Shown here piece after piece: positions 1-12,400 of a DNA stretch of 64,000 nucleotides; the first letter of the stretch is position 1; the number at the start of each line of letters is the position of its first letter. Below the pieces are notes generated by a model. The model did no database searches. It was not told where the DNA came from and was given only the letters and a program-made list of their open reading frames with translations. Made by a program: the position numbers and the translations under genes. Source of the stretch: Paracnuella aquatica (GTDB taxonomy: Bacteria; Bacteroidota; Bacteroidia; Chitinophagales; Chitinophagaceae); contig NZ_QOWJ01000008.1 in NCBI RefSeq assembly GCF_003332885.2, positions 150,415 to 214,414 on the forward strand, in the 5' to 3' direction.

Positions 1-1682
<1,682 letters not shown>

Positions 1683-1865
1683 TTAAGTCAAACAAAACGG
1701 CAGCGCCATGCAACATGCAGCCGCCAAATGGCAAAGCAAGGCAACTTCAGCAATTCCTGCATCACAAAACTGCCCGGCCTAATCAAAATCATATGCAGCA
1801 TGCAGCGGAGTCGCGGCCCTACATACAATTTACTTACATTTATTGACCACAAACAGGTACACCCC

Positions 1866-3029
1866 ATGAGCCATACCTCCCTTTTTTCCCTGTTATTTTT
1901 TGTGTTGCTTGCGGCACCGGCCGATGCACAACAGGCGCAGGCCAAGCCGGCAGCAACCGCCACATTTACCAACCCGCTTAAGGTGCAGTTTGGCGACCCT
2001 TATGTTTTATATACAAACGGAACTTACTATATGTATGGCACGGGCGGTGCCGATAAAGGTTTTGCAGCCTACTCATCGGCCGACATGGTAACATGGAAGC
2101 CCGAGGGGCAGGTTTATTTTCATAACAACCCGAATGGATGGAGCGATCCGAAAGCTGCTTGGGGCGGTGCTTACTGGGCACCGGAAGTATACGATGTGCA
2201 GGGCAAATATTATATGTTTTACAGTGCACAATGGAAAGAGAATCCAACCAACGAGGAAGAAAATTTTCGAATAGGCGTAGCCGTTGCAGACAAGCCAACG
2301 GGCCCGTTTATAGACCTTGCAACAAAGCCCGTTTTTGATCCCGGCTACCCCATCATCGATGCCAATGTTTTTTTCGATACCGATGGCAAAGCATATCTCT
2401 ATTATTCCCGCGCCTGTTACAAACACCCGGTGGAAAGCGAGATTGCCGACATGGCCCGACAGAAAGGATGGTATAAAGACATTGAAGAAAGCTGGGTATA
2501 TGGCGTGGAACTCAAGCCGGACTTTTCCGGTGTAATTGGCGAACCCGTCATGTTGCTGCGTCCGCCGGTGAGCCTCAAAGACAAACAAGCTGAATGGGAA
2601 AGCCGCTCAGTTACTTCACGGGAGGTAAACCGCCGCTGGACGGAAGGTTCTGTGACGTTTAAGAAAGATGGCTTGTATTATATCATGTATTCGGCCAACC
2701 ATTTTGGCGGGCAACATTATGCCATTGGTTATGCTACCGGCAACTCGCCGCTGGGGCCTTTTAAGAAAGCTGCCAACAATCCCGTGCTGCAAAAAAACAC
2801 AGGCAAAGGCGGTGCCGTTTCCGGGACGGGGCACAACAGCATTGCGTACTCGCCGGATGGCAAAGAAATGTTTTGCGTTTACCATGGCCGCACGGCAAAA
2901 ACCGGCAACGAACGGGTGGTGTTCATTGACCGCATGCAGGTAGCCAATGGTAGACTAACCATTGCGGGCCCCACTACCGCACCGCAAAAATTACCATCGG
3001 GTGTTGCGCAGCCTGCAGGTAAAAAATAA
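1866..3029 (+). CDS. Glycoside hydrolase family 43 (arabinosidase/xylosidase-like), secreted
   Basis: This 387-residue protein has a signal peptide ending near ADAQQ and a five-bladed beta-propeller GH43 domain filling the rest. The three expected acidic residues are visible: Asp44 in FGDPYVLY (base), Asp165 in PIIDANVFFD (pKa modulator) and Glu260 in RWTEGSVTF (acid). WAPEVY near residue 104 is also typical. The family cleaves arabinan, xylan or arabinoxylan side chains, or beta-galactan; the substrate cannot be read from sequence. The frame is open 46 codons further upstream, but the start at 1866 places the signal peptide at the N-terminus and is preferred. It is divergently transcribed from the GH97 gene. 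Confidence 0.9.
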   Translation: MSHTSLFSLLFFVLLAAPADAQQAQAKPAATATFTNPLKVQFGDPYVLYTNGTYYMYGTGGADKGFAAYSSADMVTWKPEGQVYFHNNPNGWSDPKAAWGGAYWAPEVYDVQGKYYMFYSAQWKENPTNEEENFRIGVAVADKPTGPFIDLATKPVFDPGYPIIDANVFFDTDGKAYLYYSRACYKHPVESEIADMARQKGWYKDIEESWVYGVELKPDFSGVIGEPVMLLRPPVSLKDKQAEWESRSVTSREVNRRWTEGSVTFKKDGLYYIMYSANHFGGQHYAIGYATGNSPLGPFKKAANNPVLQKNTGKGGAVSGTGHNSIAYSPDGKEMFCVYHGRTAKTGNERVVFIDRMQVANGRLTIAGPTTAPQKLPSGVAQPAGKK

Positions 3030-3215
3030 TATTGTAAACTTTTGCTTTACCTTGCTGGTGCATTGCGCCAGTCGTATATAGCCGCCCTATTGTTTGTGAA
3101 CAATGCAACACATGGCGAGCTGTTTACAAATAGTACTGCAGCACTGCAAAATCCATTGATCTAAGTCAGTAATATTTCTTGCTTTGCCTCAACGGAGTGA
3201 GGCGGCATGTGGGAG

Positions 3216-3223
3216 TAGTTTTG
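3216..3223 (+). promoter_or_regulatory. Candidate -7 box (TAGTTTTG) for the YceI gene
   Basis: TAGTTTTG matches the Bacteroidota -7 consensus TAnnTTTG and lies 26 bases before the ATG at 3250. No TTTG-type -33 box is seen at the usual spacing. A small 6-bp hairpin (GCCTCA/TGAGGC, 3186-3203) sits just upstream. Confidence 0.45.
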
Positions 3224-3249
3224 CTGTATCAAATTAAAACAACACAAAC

Positions 3250-3798
3250 ATGGCAAACATTCAATGGGCAATTGACCCCACACACTCCGAAGTACAATTC
3301 AAGGTAAAACACCTGATGATCACTACCGTTACCGGCTATTTCAAAAAGTTTGATGCCGTAGTGGAAACCGAAACCGAAGATTTTGCAACTGCAAAAAAAA
3401 TCGAGTTTACTGCTGATATCGACTCTATTGATACCAACAACGAACAGCGTGATACCCACCTGAAATCGGCCGACTTTTTCAACGCCGAAGAACACAGCCA
3501 ACTGCGCTTTGTGGGCAACCGTTACGAAGGCAGTGGCGACGAAGCCAAACTGCACGGCGACCTTACCATTCGCGGCATCACCAATCCCATTACATTAAAC
3601 GTTGAGTTTGGTGGCATGGTGGTAGATCCATACGGTCAAACCAAAGCTGGCTTTACTGTAACCGGTAAAATTAGCCGCAAAGAATTTGGCCTTACCTGGA
3701 ATGCCGTAACTGAAGCCGGCAGCGTAGTGGTAAGCGACGACATCCGGATCCTTTCGGAAATTCAGCTGGTAAAACAAGCAGTAGCAGAAACCGTTTAA
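3250..3798 (+). CDS. YceI family protein (cytoplasmic form)
   Basis: This 182-residue protein matches the YceI beta-barrel fold that binds isoprenoid or amphiphilic molecules. Family signatures are the opening IDPTHSEVQFKVKHL, the central RGITNPITLNVEF and the closing ISRKEFGLTWN. No signal peptide is visible, so this copy is probably cytoplasmic, unlike the secreted paralogue at 16234-16830. It is followed 10 bases later by the ring-cleaving dioxygenase gene, so the two are probably co-transcribed. In Bacteroidota, YceI genes of this type are often found with quinone or thiol stress genes, which fits the neighbours. The exact ligand is unknown. Confidence 0.88.
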   Translation: MANIQWAIDPTHSEVQFKVKHLMITTVTGYFKKFDAVVETETEDFATAKKIEFTADIDSIDTNNEQRDTHLKSADFFNAEEHSQLRFVGNRYEGSGDEAKLHGDLTIRGITNPITLNVEFGGMVVDPYGQTKAGFTVTGKISRKEFGLTWNAVTEAGSVVVSDDIRILSEIQLVKQAVAETV

Positions 3799-3808
3799 CT
3801 GGTTTAAC

Positions 3809-4744
3809 ATGGAACAAAAAATATTGGGCCTGCACCATATTACCGCCATTGCGACGGATGCGCAGCGCAATTATGATTTTTATACAAAAGTGCTCGGCCT
3901 GCGCCTGGTAAAGAAAACCGTGAACTTCGACGACCCGGGCACTTACCATTTTTATTACGGCGATGCGGTTGGTTCGCCGGGCTCTATCCTTACGTTCTTT
4001 CCATGGGAGGGCATTCGTAAAGGACATGTGGGCACTGGCATTGCATCGGAAATCGGTTATGCGGTACCGAAAGGCAGTTTGCCTTTTTGGGCCGACCGGC
4101 TGGGCACACAAAAAGTAAAGCAGGGCAAGATCGGCGAACGGTTTGGCGAGCAATACCTGCCGCTGGAAGATAGCGATGGATTGTTGCTGCAGTTGGTTGA
4201 GGCGGCCGAACAAGATAAACGGGCACCCTGGACAACAGACGGCCTCGATGCCAACGTTGCCATCAAAGGTTTTCACGGCGTGGTGCTAACGGTACGCAAC
4301 CTGGCGCCCACTGCAAAAGTACTCACCGATGTGTTGGGCTACCGGCTGTTGCAGCAAGAAGGCAACCGTTTTCGATTCATCACCGATGCCATTGCGACCG
4401 CAAATATTGTGGACGTGATGGAAGAGCCCACCGGCCACGGCGCGGTGAATGCTGGCGGCACAAACCACCACATTGCGTTCAGGGTACCGAACGAAGAGGT
4501 GCTGATGGCATTCCGCGAAAAAGTATTGCAGGCAGGTTTGCACATCACGGAAAAGATCGACCGCAATTATTTTTATTCGCTGTATTTCCGCGAGCCCGGC
4601 GGCATCCTGTTTGAAATAGCAACCGACAATCCCGGCTTTGTAACCGACGAAACCTTCGAGGAACTGGGCAAAAATTTAATGTTACCAGTCCAATATGAAG
4701 GCAAAAGAAAGCAAATTGAAGCGGTATTGCCAGTGCTACGCTAA
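3809..4744 (+). CDS. Ring-cleaving dioxygenase of the glyoxalase superfamily (MhqO-like)
   Basis: This 311-residue protein contains two vicinal-oxygen-chelate modules. The first starts at GLHHITAIATDAQRNYDFY (about residues 6-25) and the second near FHGVVLTVRN (about 154). Candidate metal ligands are His in LHHIT, His in NHHIAFRVPN and Glu in LFEIATDNPGF. MhqO-type enzymes are extradiol dioxygenases induced by hydroquinones, and in Bacillus they are co-transcribed with the esterase MhqD. An MhqD-like gene is the next gene here, 257 bases downstream on the same strand but beyond a terminator-like hairpin. A role in quinone or catechol detoxification is inferred from family and neighbourhood. 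The start is 10 bases after the YceI stop. Confidence 0.88.
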   Translation: MEQKILGLHHITAIATDAQRNYDFYTKVLGLRLVKKTVNFDDPGTYHFYYGDAVGSPGSILTFFPWEGIRKGHVGTGIASEIGYAVPKGSLPFWADRLGTQKVKQGKIGERFGEQYLPLEDSDGLLLQLVEAAEQDKRAPWTTDGLDANVAIKGFHGVVLTVRNLAPTAKVLTDVLGYRLLQQEGNRFRFITDAIATANIVDVMEEPTGHGAVNAGGTNHHIAFRVPNEEVLMAFREKVLQAGLHITEKIDRNYFYSLYFREPGGILFEIATDNPGFVTDETFEELGKNLMLPVQYEGKRKQIEAVLPVLR

Positions 4745-4872
4745 TGATGTTGGTTAGCAACAATGACCACGTGATAATTTATGTGTAGATGATGAACAAC
4801 CGCGATATTTAAAATGATCTGCTGAAATTCATCAAAGTAACATATAAACTGAATGAGGCACTATCCCGGAAA

Positions 4873-4904
4873 CAGGCCAGCCCTGATTCCGGGCCTGCTT
4901 TTTT
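4873..4904 (+). terminator. Rho-independent terminator after the dioxygenase gene
   Basis: CAGGCC (4873-4878) pairs with GGCCTG (4892-4897) and is followed by a C and six T residues. It lies about 130 bases after the dioxygenase stop and before the esterase gene, so the esterase may have its own promoter. Confidence 0.6.
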
Positions 4905-5001
4905 GCCGCATTTTGCAAGGGCAAAAAAGTAAGGACACTTAAAGATGATTCGCTTATTGCAAATGTGTGTGCTTATTTAAAAAACGTAAAACAACAAACC
5001 A

Positions 5002-5640
5002 ATGCACCAGCGAAATATTCAGGCAGCCGGCAAGGCAGCCGGCCCTGATACCAAGGTATTGATCATGCTGCACGGACGTGGCGGCAGCGCAGCAGACATT
5101 TTATCACTTGCCGCCTACCTCGATGTGGAAGACTTTGCGCTGGTGGCACCGGAGGCGACCGGCAACACCTGGTATCCTTATTCATTTTTAGCACCACCGG
5201 CGCAGAACGAGCCCTGGCTTTCATCAGCACTGGAATTACTGGACGAGCTGGTTACCGATTTGTACCAAAAAGGCGTTGAACCGGAAAACCTGTATTTCCT
5301 TGGCTTTTCGCAGGGTGCCTGCCTTACGCTTGAATTTGTTGCCCGCAATGCGGAAAGGTACGGCGGTGTGGTGGCGTTTACCGGTGGGCTGATTGGCGAC
5401 CAGGTGTACGCTGAAAATTATGATGGTGATTTCGTCAACACGCCCATTTTCATTGGCACCAGCAACCCCGATCCGCATGTACCCCTGGAGCGGGTGCAGG
5501 CCACTACCAGTATATTAAAGGAGCTGGGCGCCAACGTTACAGAAAAAGTTTACCCTGGCATGGGACATACCATTAGCCAGGATGAAATTGATTGGGCCAA
5601 CAAACTTGTATTTAACCCTGAACATAAAACGGCTGGATAA
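5002..5640 (+). CDS. Alpha/beta hydrolase, phospholipase/carboxylesterase family (MhqD-like)
   Basis: This 212-residue cytoplasmic hydrolase has the catalytic triad of the phospholipase/carboxylesterase family: Ser103 in GFSQGA, Asp157 in NPDPHV and His189 in GMGHT. The oxyanion region is LHGRGGSA at residues 24-31. The length is normal for the family. Together with the upstream extradiol dioxygenase it resembles the mhqO-mhqD pair that responds to quinones, so a role in hydrolysing ring-cleavage or conjugate products is plausible. The alternative is a general short-chain carboxylesterase. It ends 28 bases from the convergent DUF72 gene, and no clear terminator lies between them. Confidence 0.88.
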   Translation: MHQRNIQAAGKAAGPDTKVLIMLHGRGGSAADILSLAAYLDVEDFALVAPEATGNTWYPYSFLAPPAQNEPWLSSALELLDELVTDLYQKGVEPENLYFLGFSQGACLTLEFVARNAERYGGVVAFTGGLIGDQVYAENYDGDFVNTPIFIGTSNPDPHVPLERVQATTSILKELGANVTEKVYPGMGHTISQDEIDWANKLVFNPEHKTAG

Positions 5641-5668
5641 GCAACAATTTGCAAGGTAAAAATGCAAG

Positions 5669-6394
5669 CTATTGTACCATGCCCCGCAGCGTTATCGAGT
5701 TGCGCACCGCATTGCCTTCTCCATCGTTATTGAAATAAACAAACACTTCTTTGCCCATCGCTTCCCATTCTGCAATGCGTTGGGCCCACCACCACAGGTC
5801 GGTGTCGGAATAAGAACCGCCGTATAAAAAATTAGTATCAGGGCCGTGCATCCGGAGGTACACGAACGGAGCAGTGGCCCGCAAAATGCAAGGCAGATGC
5901 GCCCCACTCATGATGCAATAAGCGGCGCCGTGTTGTTCCAATAAATGAAAGATCTCTTCGCGGTGCCAGCTTTCGTGGCGGAACTCGAATGCTAAACGCA
6001 TCCATGGCGGCACCAATTGCAAAAAGTAACGCAACCGCTCATAGTCTGCTGCAAATTTTGGCGACAATTGCACCAGCAACACCGCTCTTTTATCGCCCAA
6101 CTCGTGCCAGCAGCGCTTCATGCGCTTCACCCAGCTTTCAGGTGCATACAACCGCTTTACATGCGTGAGATAGCGCGGTGCTTTTACACTCATTAAGAAA
6201 TGGGGCGGCAGCCGCCGCTGCCAGCTTTTGAACGAAGCTTGTTGCGGCCACCGGTAAAAGCTGCTGTTCAATTCAACGGTTTGAAATTGCTGCACAAAAT
6301 AACCAAGGCGGTCCCAAAGCCTTGTACCATGCGGGTATACAATGCCCTGCCAATGATCGTAGCTCCACCCTGATGTTCCGATGTGCACACTCAT
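5669..6394 (-). CDS. DUF72 (YecE-like) family protein, copy 1
   Basis: This 241-residue protein begins with the family signature MSVHIGTSGWSYDHWQG and contains FRHESWH and the late YFNNDGEGNAV, typical of the DUF72 TIM-barrel fold. The function of DUF72 is not established. Conserved acidic and histidine residues suggest an enzyme, and some authors have proposed nucleic-acid-related roles. A second, diverged copy lies at 42272-43009. The start ATG at 6394 is followed directly by the conserved N-terminus. It is convergent with the esterase gene and separated by 352 bases from the UvrA2 gene upstream. Confidence 0.9.
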   Translation of the reverse strand: MSVHIGTSGWSYDHWQGIVYPHGTRLWDRLGYFVQQFQTVELNSSFYRWPQQASFKSWQRRLPPHFLMSVKAPRYLTHVKRLYAPESWVKRMKRCWHELGDKRAVLLVQLSPKFAADYERLRYFLQLVPPWMRLAFEFRHESWHREEIFHLLEQHGAAYCIMSGAHLPCILRATAPFVYLRMHGPDTNFLYGGSYSDTDLWWWAQRIAEWEAMGKEVFVYFNNDGEGNAVRNSITLRGMVQ

Positions 6395-6446
6395 TCAAAT
6401 ACAATTTATAGTACCTGCTGGATAGAATAACAGCGTCGTTGATGTT

Positions 6447-6652
6447 GTCATGCTGAGCGCAGCGAAGCATCTGAGTTCTGGGCCAATTGTGTTTACCCAA
6501 AAGAGGCCTAATGACCTGATAAGACAGTATTTAGCATCAACAATGTGATGCAAAAAATACCGAACGTCGAAAACTTTCGTTCTGAATATACCTTTAGTTT
6601 GACGAAATGCATTCGACACAACATTCAGATGCTTCGCTGTGCTCAGCATGAC
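6447..6652. repeat. Inverted intergenic repeat of the GTCATGCTGAGC type; the rest of 6395-6746 is non-coding
   Basis: Two 28-bp arms, 6447-6474 and 6625-6652, are reverse complements with one mismatch. Each begins or ends with the phrase GTCATGCTGAGCGCAGCGAA. The 150 bases between the arms are AT-rich and show no gene. The same architecture with a related phrase occurs at 32509-32593. Elements of this kind are dispersed through Bacteroidota genomes in my experience, but no database search was possible. Nothing else is seen between 6395 and 6746. Confidence 0.8.
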
Positions 6653-6746
6653 AAATGCAAAGTGCCGGCGTTTTTGTAATGAGCACATTATGAAAAGTAC
6701 AAAGTTTCCTTTAAGAAAACACTCAAACACTACTTTAACTCCGCAT

Positions 6747-9272
6747 CTACTTCCCCAACCTGCTTGCTAAATACTTAGCCGTTTTGCTCTTTTTATTTTG
6801 AATAATTTTTTCCGGCGGCCCTTGTACCACAATGGTTCCGCCCTCCGATCCTGCACCTGGCCCCATGTCCATCACCCAATCCGATGCAGCCACAACATCC
6901 ATATCATGTTCCACCACGATCACGGTGTTTCCTGCATCCACCAACCGATTCAGTTGCACAATCAATTTCGCTACATCCGACGGATGCAGACCTGTGGTAG
7001 GCTCGTCCAGGATATACAAAGTGTTGCCCTTACCCAGGCGTTGTAGTTCGGTGGCCAGTTTGATGCGCTGTGCCTCGCCGCCGGACAGTTCCGTTGCGGG
7101 CTGCCCCAACCGCAGATAACCTAAACCAACTTCCTGCAACACATACAGTGCACGACTTACAGCAGGATCTTCGCTGAAAAAATCCGCTGCTTCATCTACC
7201 GTCAACCCCAACACCTGCGCAATGTTTTTGTCTTTATAAGTTACCTCCAGCGTTTTTGCATTAAAGCGGGTGCCGCCGCACACAGGGCAGGGCGCATATA
7301 CCGATGGCAGAAACAACAACTCCACCATCACAAAGCCTTCCCCTTCACAATTCTCGCAACGACCTTTTCCAACGTTAAATGAAAAACGGCCCGCGTCATA
7401 TTTCCGGGCCTTCGCCATTTTAGTGCCAGCAAATAATTTACGCACTGTATCGAACAAGCCGGTATAAGTTGCGAGGTTGCTGCGTGGAGTTCGGCCAATG
7501 GGCTTTTGATCAACGCGAACCAATCGTTTAATGCCCTCCATCCCGGCTGTTATCTTGCCCCCCAGCGTTTTTGCTTCGGAGGCATCCAGCACATCTCCTT
7601 CTTCTTCCTCGGCAGGCAACTCGTGTCCAAGACAGTCGGCTACGAGCTCCACCAGTGCGCCACTTACCAGGCTGCTTTTACCCGAACCCGAAACACCGGT
7701 TACACTAGTGAGCACACCCAATGGAAAAGCCGCATCCAGTCCTTCAATGTTATTGCGGCAAATGCCTTTCAATTGCAACCAGCCTTTTGGCACTCTTAGT
7801 TTCCGCTCCCAAGTATCTCCATCAGCAAACAAATATTTTCGTGTATGCGACGCCGTTATATTTTGTAAACCATCAGGCGGACCGCTGTACAGCACTTCGC
7901 CGCCCCTTTCGCCTGCGGCGGGCCCTACATCCACAATCCAGTCGGCATGGCGAATCACATCCAGTTCATGCTCCACTACAAACAGGGAATTGCCACCCGC
8001 CTTTAATCCATCCAGTGCCCGCAGCAGCGCCTCAGTATCGGCGGGGTGCAAACCGGCAGACGGCTCGTCGAGCACATACACCACGCCATACAACTTGCTT
8101 CGCACCTGCGTGGCCAGCCGCAACCGCTGCAACTCGCCGGGCGATAGTGTTGGCGTGCTGCGTTCCAGCGTTAGGTAGCCCAGTCCAAGATCGAGCAACA
8201 CCTGAAGGCGGCCTACCATATCTTCGGCAATGCGCTGGGCCACCATTGCTTTTTCTTCGTGGTGCTCCGCTTCATGTTTTCTAATGCCTGCAGCGGTGCC
8301 ATTTGCATACGGTAAAAAAATAGCGTGCAATTGTTTTAGCGGCTGCCGCGATATTTCGGTGATGTCCAGACCGGAAAATTTCACCGACAATGCTTCCTGC
8401 CGCAATCGCTTGCCGCCGCAGGTGGGGCATTCCGACGGGATCATGTACTGCGCAACACGTCGCTTCATGAGGGCGCTTTGCGTGTTGGCAAAAGTGTGCA
8501 ACACATAACGGCGGGCACTGGTAAAAGTACCCATATAGTCGGGCGGCATTTTTTGTCTGATGGCCCTTTTTACCTGCTCCTTGTCGAAGCCGGGATACAC
8601 CGGCACTTGTGGCTGTTCTTCGGTAAACAAGATCCAGTCGCGGTCTTTTTTCGGCAGGTCGCGCCAGGGAATATCTACATCGTAACCCATTGTGGTGAGA
8701 ATATCACGCAGGTTTTGCCCACCCCAGGCTAGCGGCCATGCAGCAATGCCCCGTTCGCGAATGGTGAGCTTATCATTGGGCACCATGCTTTTTTCAGTAA
8801 CCTCATAAATCCGGCCCAGGCCATGACATTGCGGGCAGGCACCTTCGGGGGTGTTTGGTGAAAAGCCTTCGGCGTAAATGATGCCCTGACCTTTTGGATA
8901 ATCGCCGGCACGGCTGTACAGCATGCGCATCAGGTTGCTTAGGGTGGTAACAGAGCCCACCGAAGACCGGGTGCTGGCGCCGCCGCGTTGTTGTTGCAGG
9001 GCCACGGCAGGCGGCAACCCTTCAATGCTATCCACCACCGGTATGGGCATTTGGTGAAACAGGCGCCGCGCATAGGGAGACACGGACTCGAGGTACCGGC
9101 GCTGTGCTTCGGCATAGAGTGTTCCAAATGCCAGCGATGATTTTCCCGAACCCGAAACGCCGGTAAACACCACCAGCGCATCGCGGGGAATGGACAGGCT
9201 CACATTTTTCAAATTGTGTTCCCGGGCACCCCGCACATGTACAAAGCCATCCTGCTTGTTTTGTTGCTGCAT
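6747..9272 (-). CDS. UvrA2-type excinuclease ABC subunit A paralogue
   Basis: This 841-residue protein has two ABC ATPase modules. Walker A motifs are [12 protein letters not shown] (about residue 38) and [12 protein letters not shown] (about 525). Signature motifs are [12 protein letters not shown] and [12 protein letters not shown], with switch histidines in VVEHELD and VVEHDMD. Zinc cysteines appear as [20 protein letters not shown] and CPVCGG. Housekeeping UvrA is about 940 residues. The shorter length fits the class II UvrA (UvrA2) group, which lacks the UvrB-binding insertion and is linked to tolerance of DNA-binding drugs or oxidative damage. No uvrB or uvrC lies nearby. It is divergent from the trehalose synthase gene. 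Confidence 0.9.
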   Translation of the reverse strand: MQQQNKQDGFVHVRGAREHNLKNVSLSIPRDALVVFTGVSGSGKSSLAFGTLYAEAQRRYLESVSPYARRLFHQMPIPVVDSIEGLPPAVALQQQRGGASTRSSVGSVTTLSNLMRMLYSRAGDYPKGQGIIYAEGFSPNTPEGACPQCHGLGRIYEVTEKSMVPNDKLTIRERGIAAWPLAWGGQNLRDILTTMGYDVDIPWRDLPKKDRDWILFTEEQPQVPVYPGFDKEQVKRAIRQKMPPDYMGTFTSARRYVLHTFANTQSALMKRRVAQYMIPSECPTCGGKRLRQEALSVKFSGLDITEISRQPLKQLHAIFLPYANGTAAGIRKHEAEHHEEKAMVAQRIAEDMVGRLQVLLDLGLGYLTLERSTPTLSPGELQRLRLATQVRSKLYGVVYVLDEPSAGLHPADTEALLRALDGLKAGGNSLFVVEHELDVIRHADWIVDVGPAAGERGGEVLYSGPPDGLQNITASHTRKYLFADGDTWERKLRVPKGWLQLKGICRNNIEGLDAAFPLGVLTSVTGVSGSGKSSLVSGALVELVADCLGHELPAEEEEGDVLDASEAKTLGGKITAGMEGIKRLVRVDQKPIGRTPRSNLATYTGLFDTVRKLFAGTKMAKARKYDAGRFSFNVGKGRCENCEGEGFVMVELLFLPSVYAPCPVCGGTRFNAKTLEVTYKDKNIAQVLGLTVDEAADFFSEDPAVSRALYVLQEVGLGYLRLGQPATELSGGEAQRIKLATELQRLGKGNTLYILDEPTTGLHPSDVAKLIVQLNRLVDAGNTVIVVEHDMDVVAASDWVMDMGPGAGSEGGTIVVQGPPEKIIQNKKSKTAKYLASRLGK

Positions 9273-9439
9273 GCTCTATCTGCCATCAAATGATGTGCCC
9301 TCAAGTGGTACATGAGTAATATTTACCGGCAGCAAAAACGTTGGTTTTACCTAAAATAAATCTGCCGGCATGTAAAAAGTTTGGCTGTCGGCGGCTTATG
9401 GCACACAAATTATGCACTTAGTGGAACAGCCTACAACAT

Positions 9440-12400
9440 ATGGAAAGAACCACAGTAATAGACGATAAGCTGCATTGGTATAAAGATGCGATCATATACG
9501 AACTGCACATCAAGGCATTTTTCGACGGCAACGGCGATGGCATTGGCGATTTTGAAGGCCTGCTGCAAAAACTCGATTACCTGCAGGAACTGGGGGTAAC
9601 CGCTATTTGGGTATTGCCTTTTTACCCGTCGCCGCTGCGCGATGATGGCTATGATATAGCAGATTATTACAGCATCAACCCACGCTATGGCACCATCGAG
9701 CAGTTTCAACAGTTCCTGGACGAGGCGCACAAACGCAACCTGAAAGTGATCACCGAATTGGTGGTAAACCACACATCTGACCAGCACCCGTGGTTTCAGC
9801 GGGCACGCCGGGCGCCCAAGGGTTCGCCGGAACGGGATTATTATGTTTGGAGCGACGACCCCACCAAGTACAAAGATGTGCGCATCATTTTTACCGACTA
9901 CGAAGCTTCCAACTGGAGTTGGGATCCCGTGGCGCAGCAATATTACTGGCACCGCTTTTTTCACCACCAGCCCGACCTGAACTTTGATAACCCGCTAGTG
10001 CAGGAGGAGATCATTAAGGTGCTGGATTACTGGTGTACGATGGGTGTTGACGGTTTCCGGCTGGATGCCATTCCATACCTGTTTGAGCGGGAAGGCACCA
10101 ACGGCGAGAACCTGCCCGAAACGCATGCATTCCTTAAAAAGCTCAGGGCGCATATTGATGAACGTTACCCCAGCGTTTGTTTCTTGGCCGAAGCCAATAT
10201 GTGGCCCGAAGATTCAGCCTCTTATTTTGGTGATGGCGACGAGTGCCACATGAACTACCATTTCCCCGTAATGCCGCGAATGTTCATGGCGCTGCAACGG
10301 GAAGACCGATACCCCATCACCGATATTTTTGACCAGACACCCGAGATCCCCGAAAATTGCCAGTGGGCCATTTTCCTGCGCAACCACGATGAGTTGACGC
10401 TGGAAATGGTAACCGACGAAGAGCGGGATTATATGTATAAAGTGTATGCAAAAGACCCGAAGGCAAAGATCAACCTGGGCATACGCCACCGGCTGGCACC
10501 CCTGATGGAAAACGACCGCCGCCGAATTGAGCTGATGAACTCGCTGCTGTTTTCGCTGCCCGGCACGCCGGTTATTTATTATGGTGATGAAATAGGCATG
10601 GGCGATAACTTTTACCTTGGCGACCGCGACGGCGTTCGTACGCCCATGCAATGGTCGCCCGACCGGAATGCAGGATTTTCAGACACCAATCCGCAGCGGT
10701 TGTACCTGCCCGTTATCCTCGACCCCCAATACCACTATGAGTCGGTAAACGTGGAAACGCAACGGGCCAATACATCATCCTTATTTTGGTTCATGAAGCG
10801 CATCATCAATATGCGCAAAAAGTTCAAGGCGTTCAGCCGCGGTAACATGAATTTTATTCATGTGGACAATCCAAAAGTGCTGGCATTTACCCGCACTTAT
10901 GAAGATGAAACGCTGTTGATTGTTACCAACCTCTCCAAGTTTGCGCAGCCGGCTGAAATTGAGCTCAATGACTTTAAAGGCTATATCCCGGTGGAGGCAT
11001 TTAGCCGCAATAAATTTCCAGCCATCCGCGATGGTGTGCCTTACTTTTTTACGCTGGCGCCACACTCCTACCAATGGTTTGTGTTGCAGAAAAAAGGCAC
11101 CGAAACAACGTCCGAAGTGCGGCATCCGCATATTGCGCTTAATGATGACAGTGAGCTGCTCAACAGCACGGTGGTGGAGCAGTTGCAAAACGAAATTTTA
11201 CCCCAGTTCATACAACGCATGGACTGGTTTACCGGCAAAGACAAAAACCTGTACAGCACCGCCATCATTGCCCGCACCTCGCTGCCCATGGGCGAAAAGG
11301 ACGTGGACGTCGTATTGGTGGAAGTAGGTTTTGAAAGTGCCCTGCCCGAATACTACCAATTGCCGCTGGTGTACTGCAACTACGAAGAAGGCCGGGAACT
11401 GTCTGTAAATCATCCCGATGCCATTGTGGCCCGCATCAGCGGTGGTGGCCGCGACGGGTACCTGTGCGATGCGGTGTACACCACCGATTACCAGCACCAG
11501 ATATTGGCTGCACTCGGTACGGGCAAACGCTATATGGAAAGCGGCGCTCTTGTTTTTTCATCGGTGCCGGAAGTACAACAATTTTTGACACAGGACATCG
11601 AGCTGCAATCGAAAGTGCATACCACTTCGGAGTTGCACACGGCTATTATTTATAATAACCGCTACTTTTTAAAAGTGTATCGTCGCGTGGATCGCGGCAT
11701 GCACCCCGATGTGGAGATCACCCGTTTTTTAACCACACATGCACCCAACCTCACTACCAAGTATGCTGGCAGCATGGTGTGGCACCTCGGGCAAACCGAG
11801 TTTTACCTGGGCATGTTGGAGCACCTGGAAGAAAACCACGGCGACGGGCACCGTTACATGCTGGAGCGCATTGCCAACCTGATTGAACGCATATTGGCCC
11901 GCGACCGGTCGATGCTGGCTGCTTACCCGCAACTGGGCACACTTTCGGACCCCGTTGGTTTTGATGAACTGCCTGAAAATATCAAGGAATTTTTAGGCAC
12001 CAATGCATCAGACGTGGCCCGCAATGTTGGTTATGGTTTGGGCAATATTCATAAGACGCTTGCCAGCAGCACGGAACCGAGTTTTGTTCCAGAAGAATTT
12101 TCGCTGCACTACCAACGGTCGCTTTTTTCATCCATGACATCGCTGGTGCGGGAAACAGTTCAGGCCATTCAAAAAAGCACGGGACTGCCCGCCGACTTGC
12201 AGGCTGAAGTGGAAGCATTAGCGGGGCAACGCGAAGAATTGCTGGAGCGGTTGCGCCGCATTTACAGCAAAAAATTCGACGTGGCTAAAATCAGGATTCA
12301 TGGCAACCTGGGCCTGTCGCACATACTGCTTACGGGCAAGGACCTGGTGATCCATGATTTTGGCGGCAACCCAATGCGGCCCTACAGCGAACGTATATTG

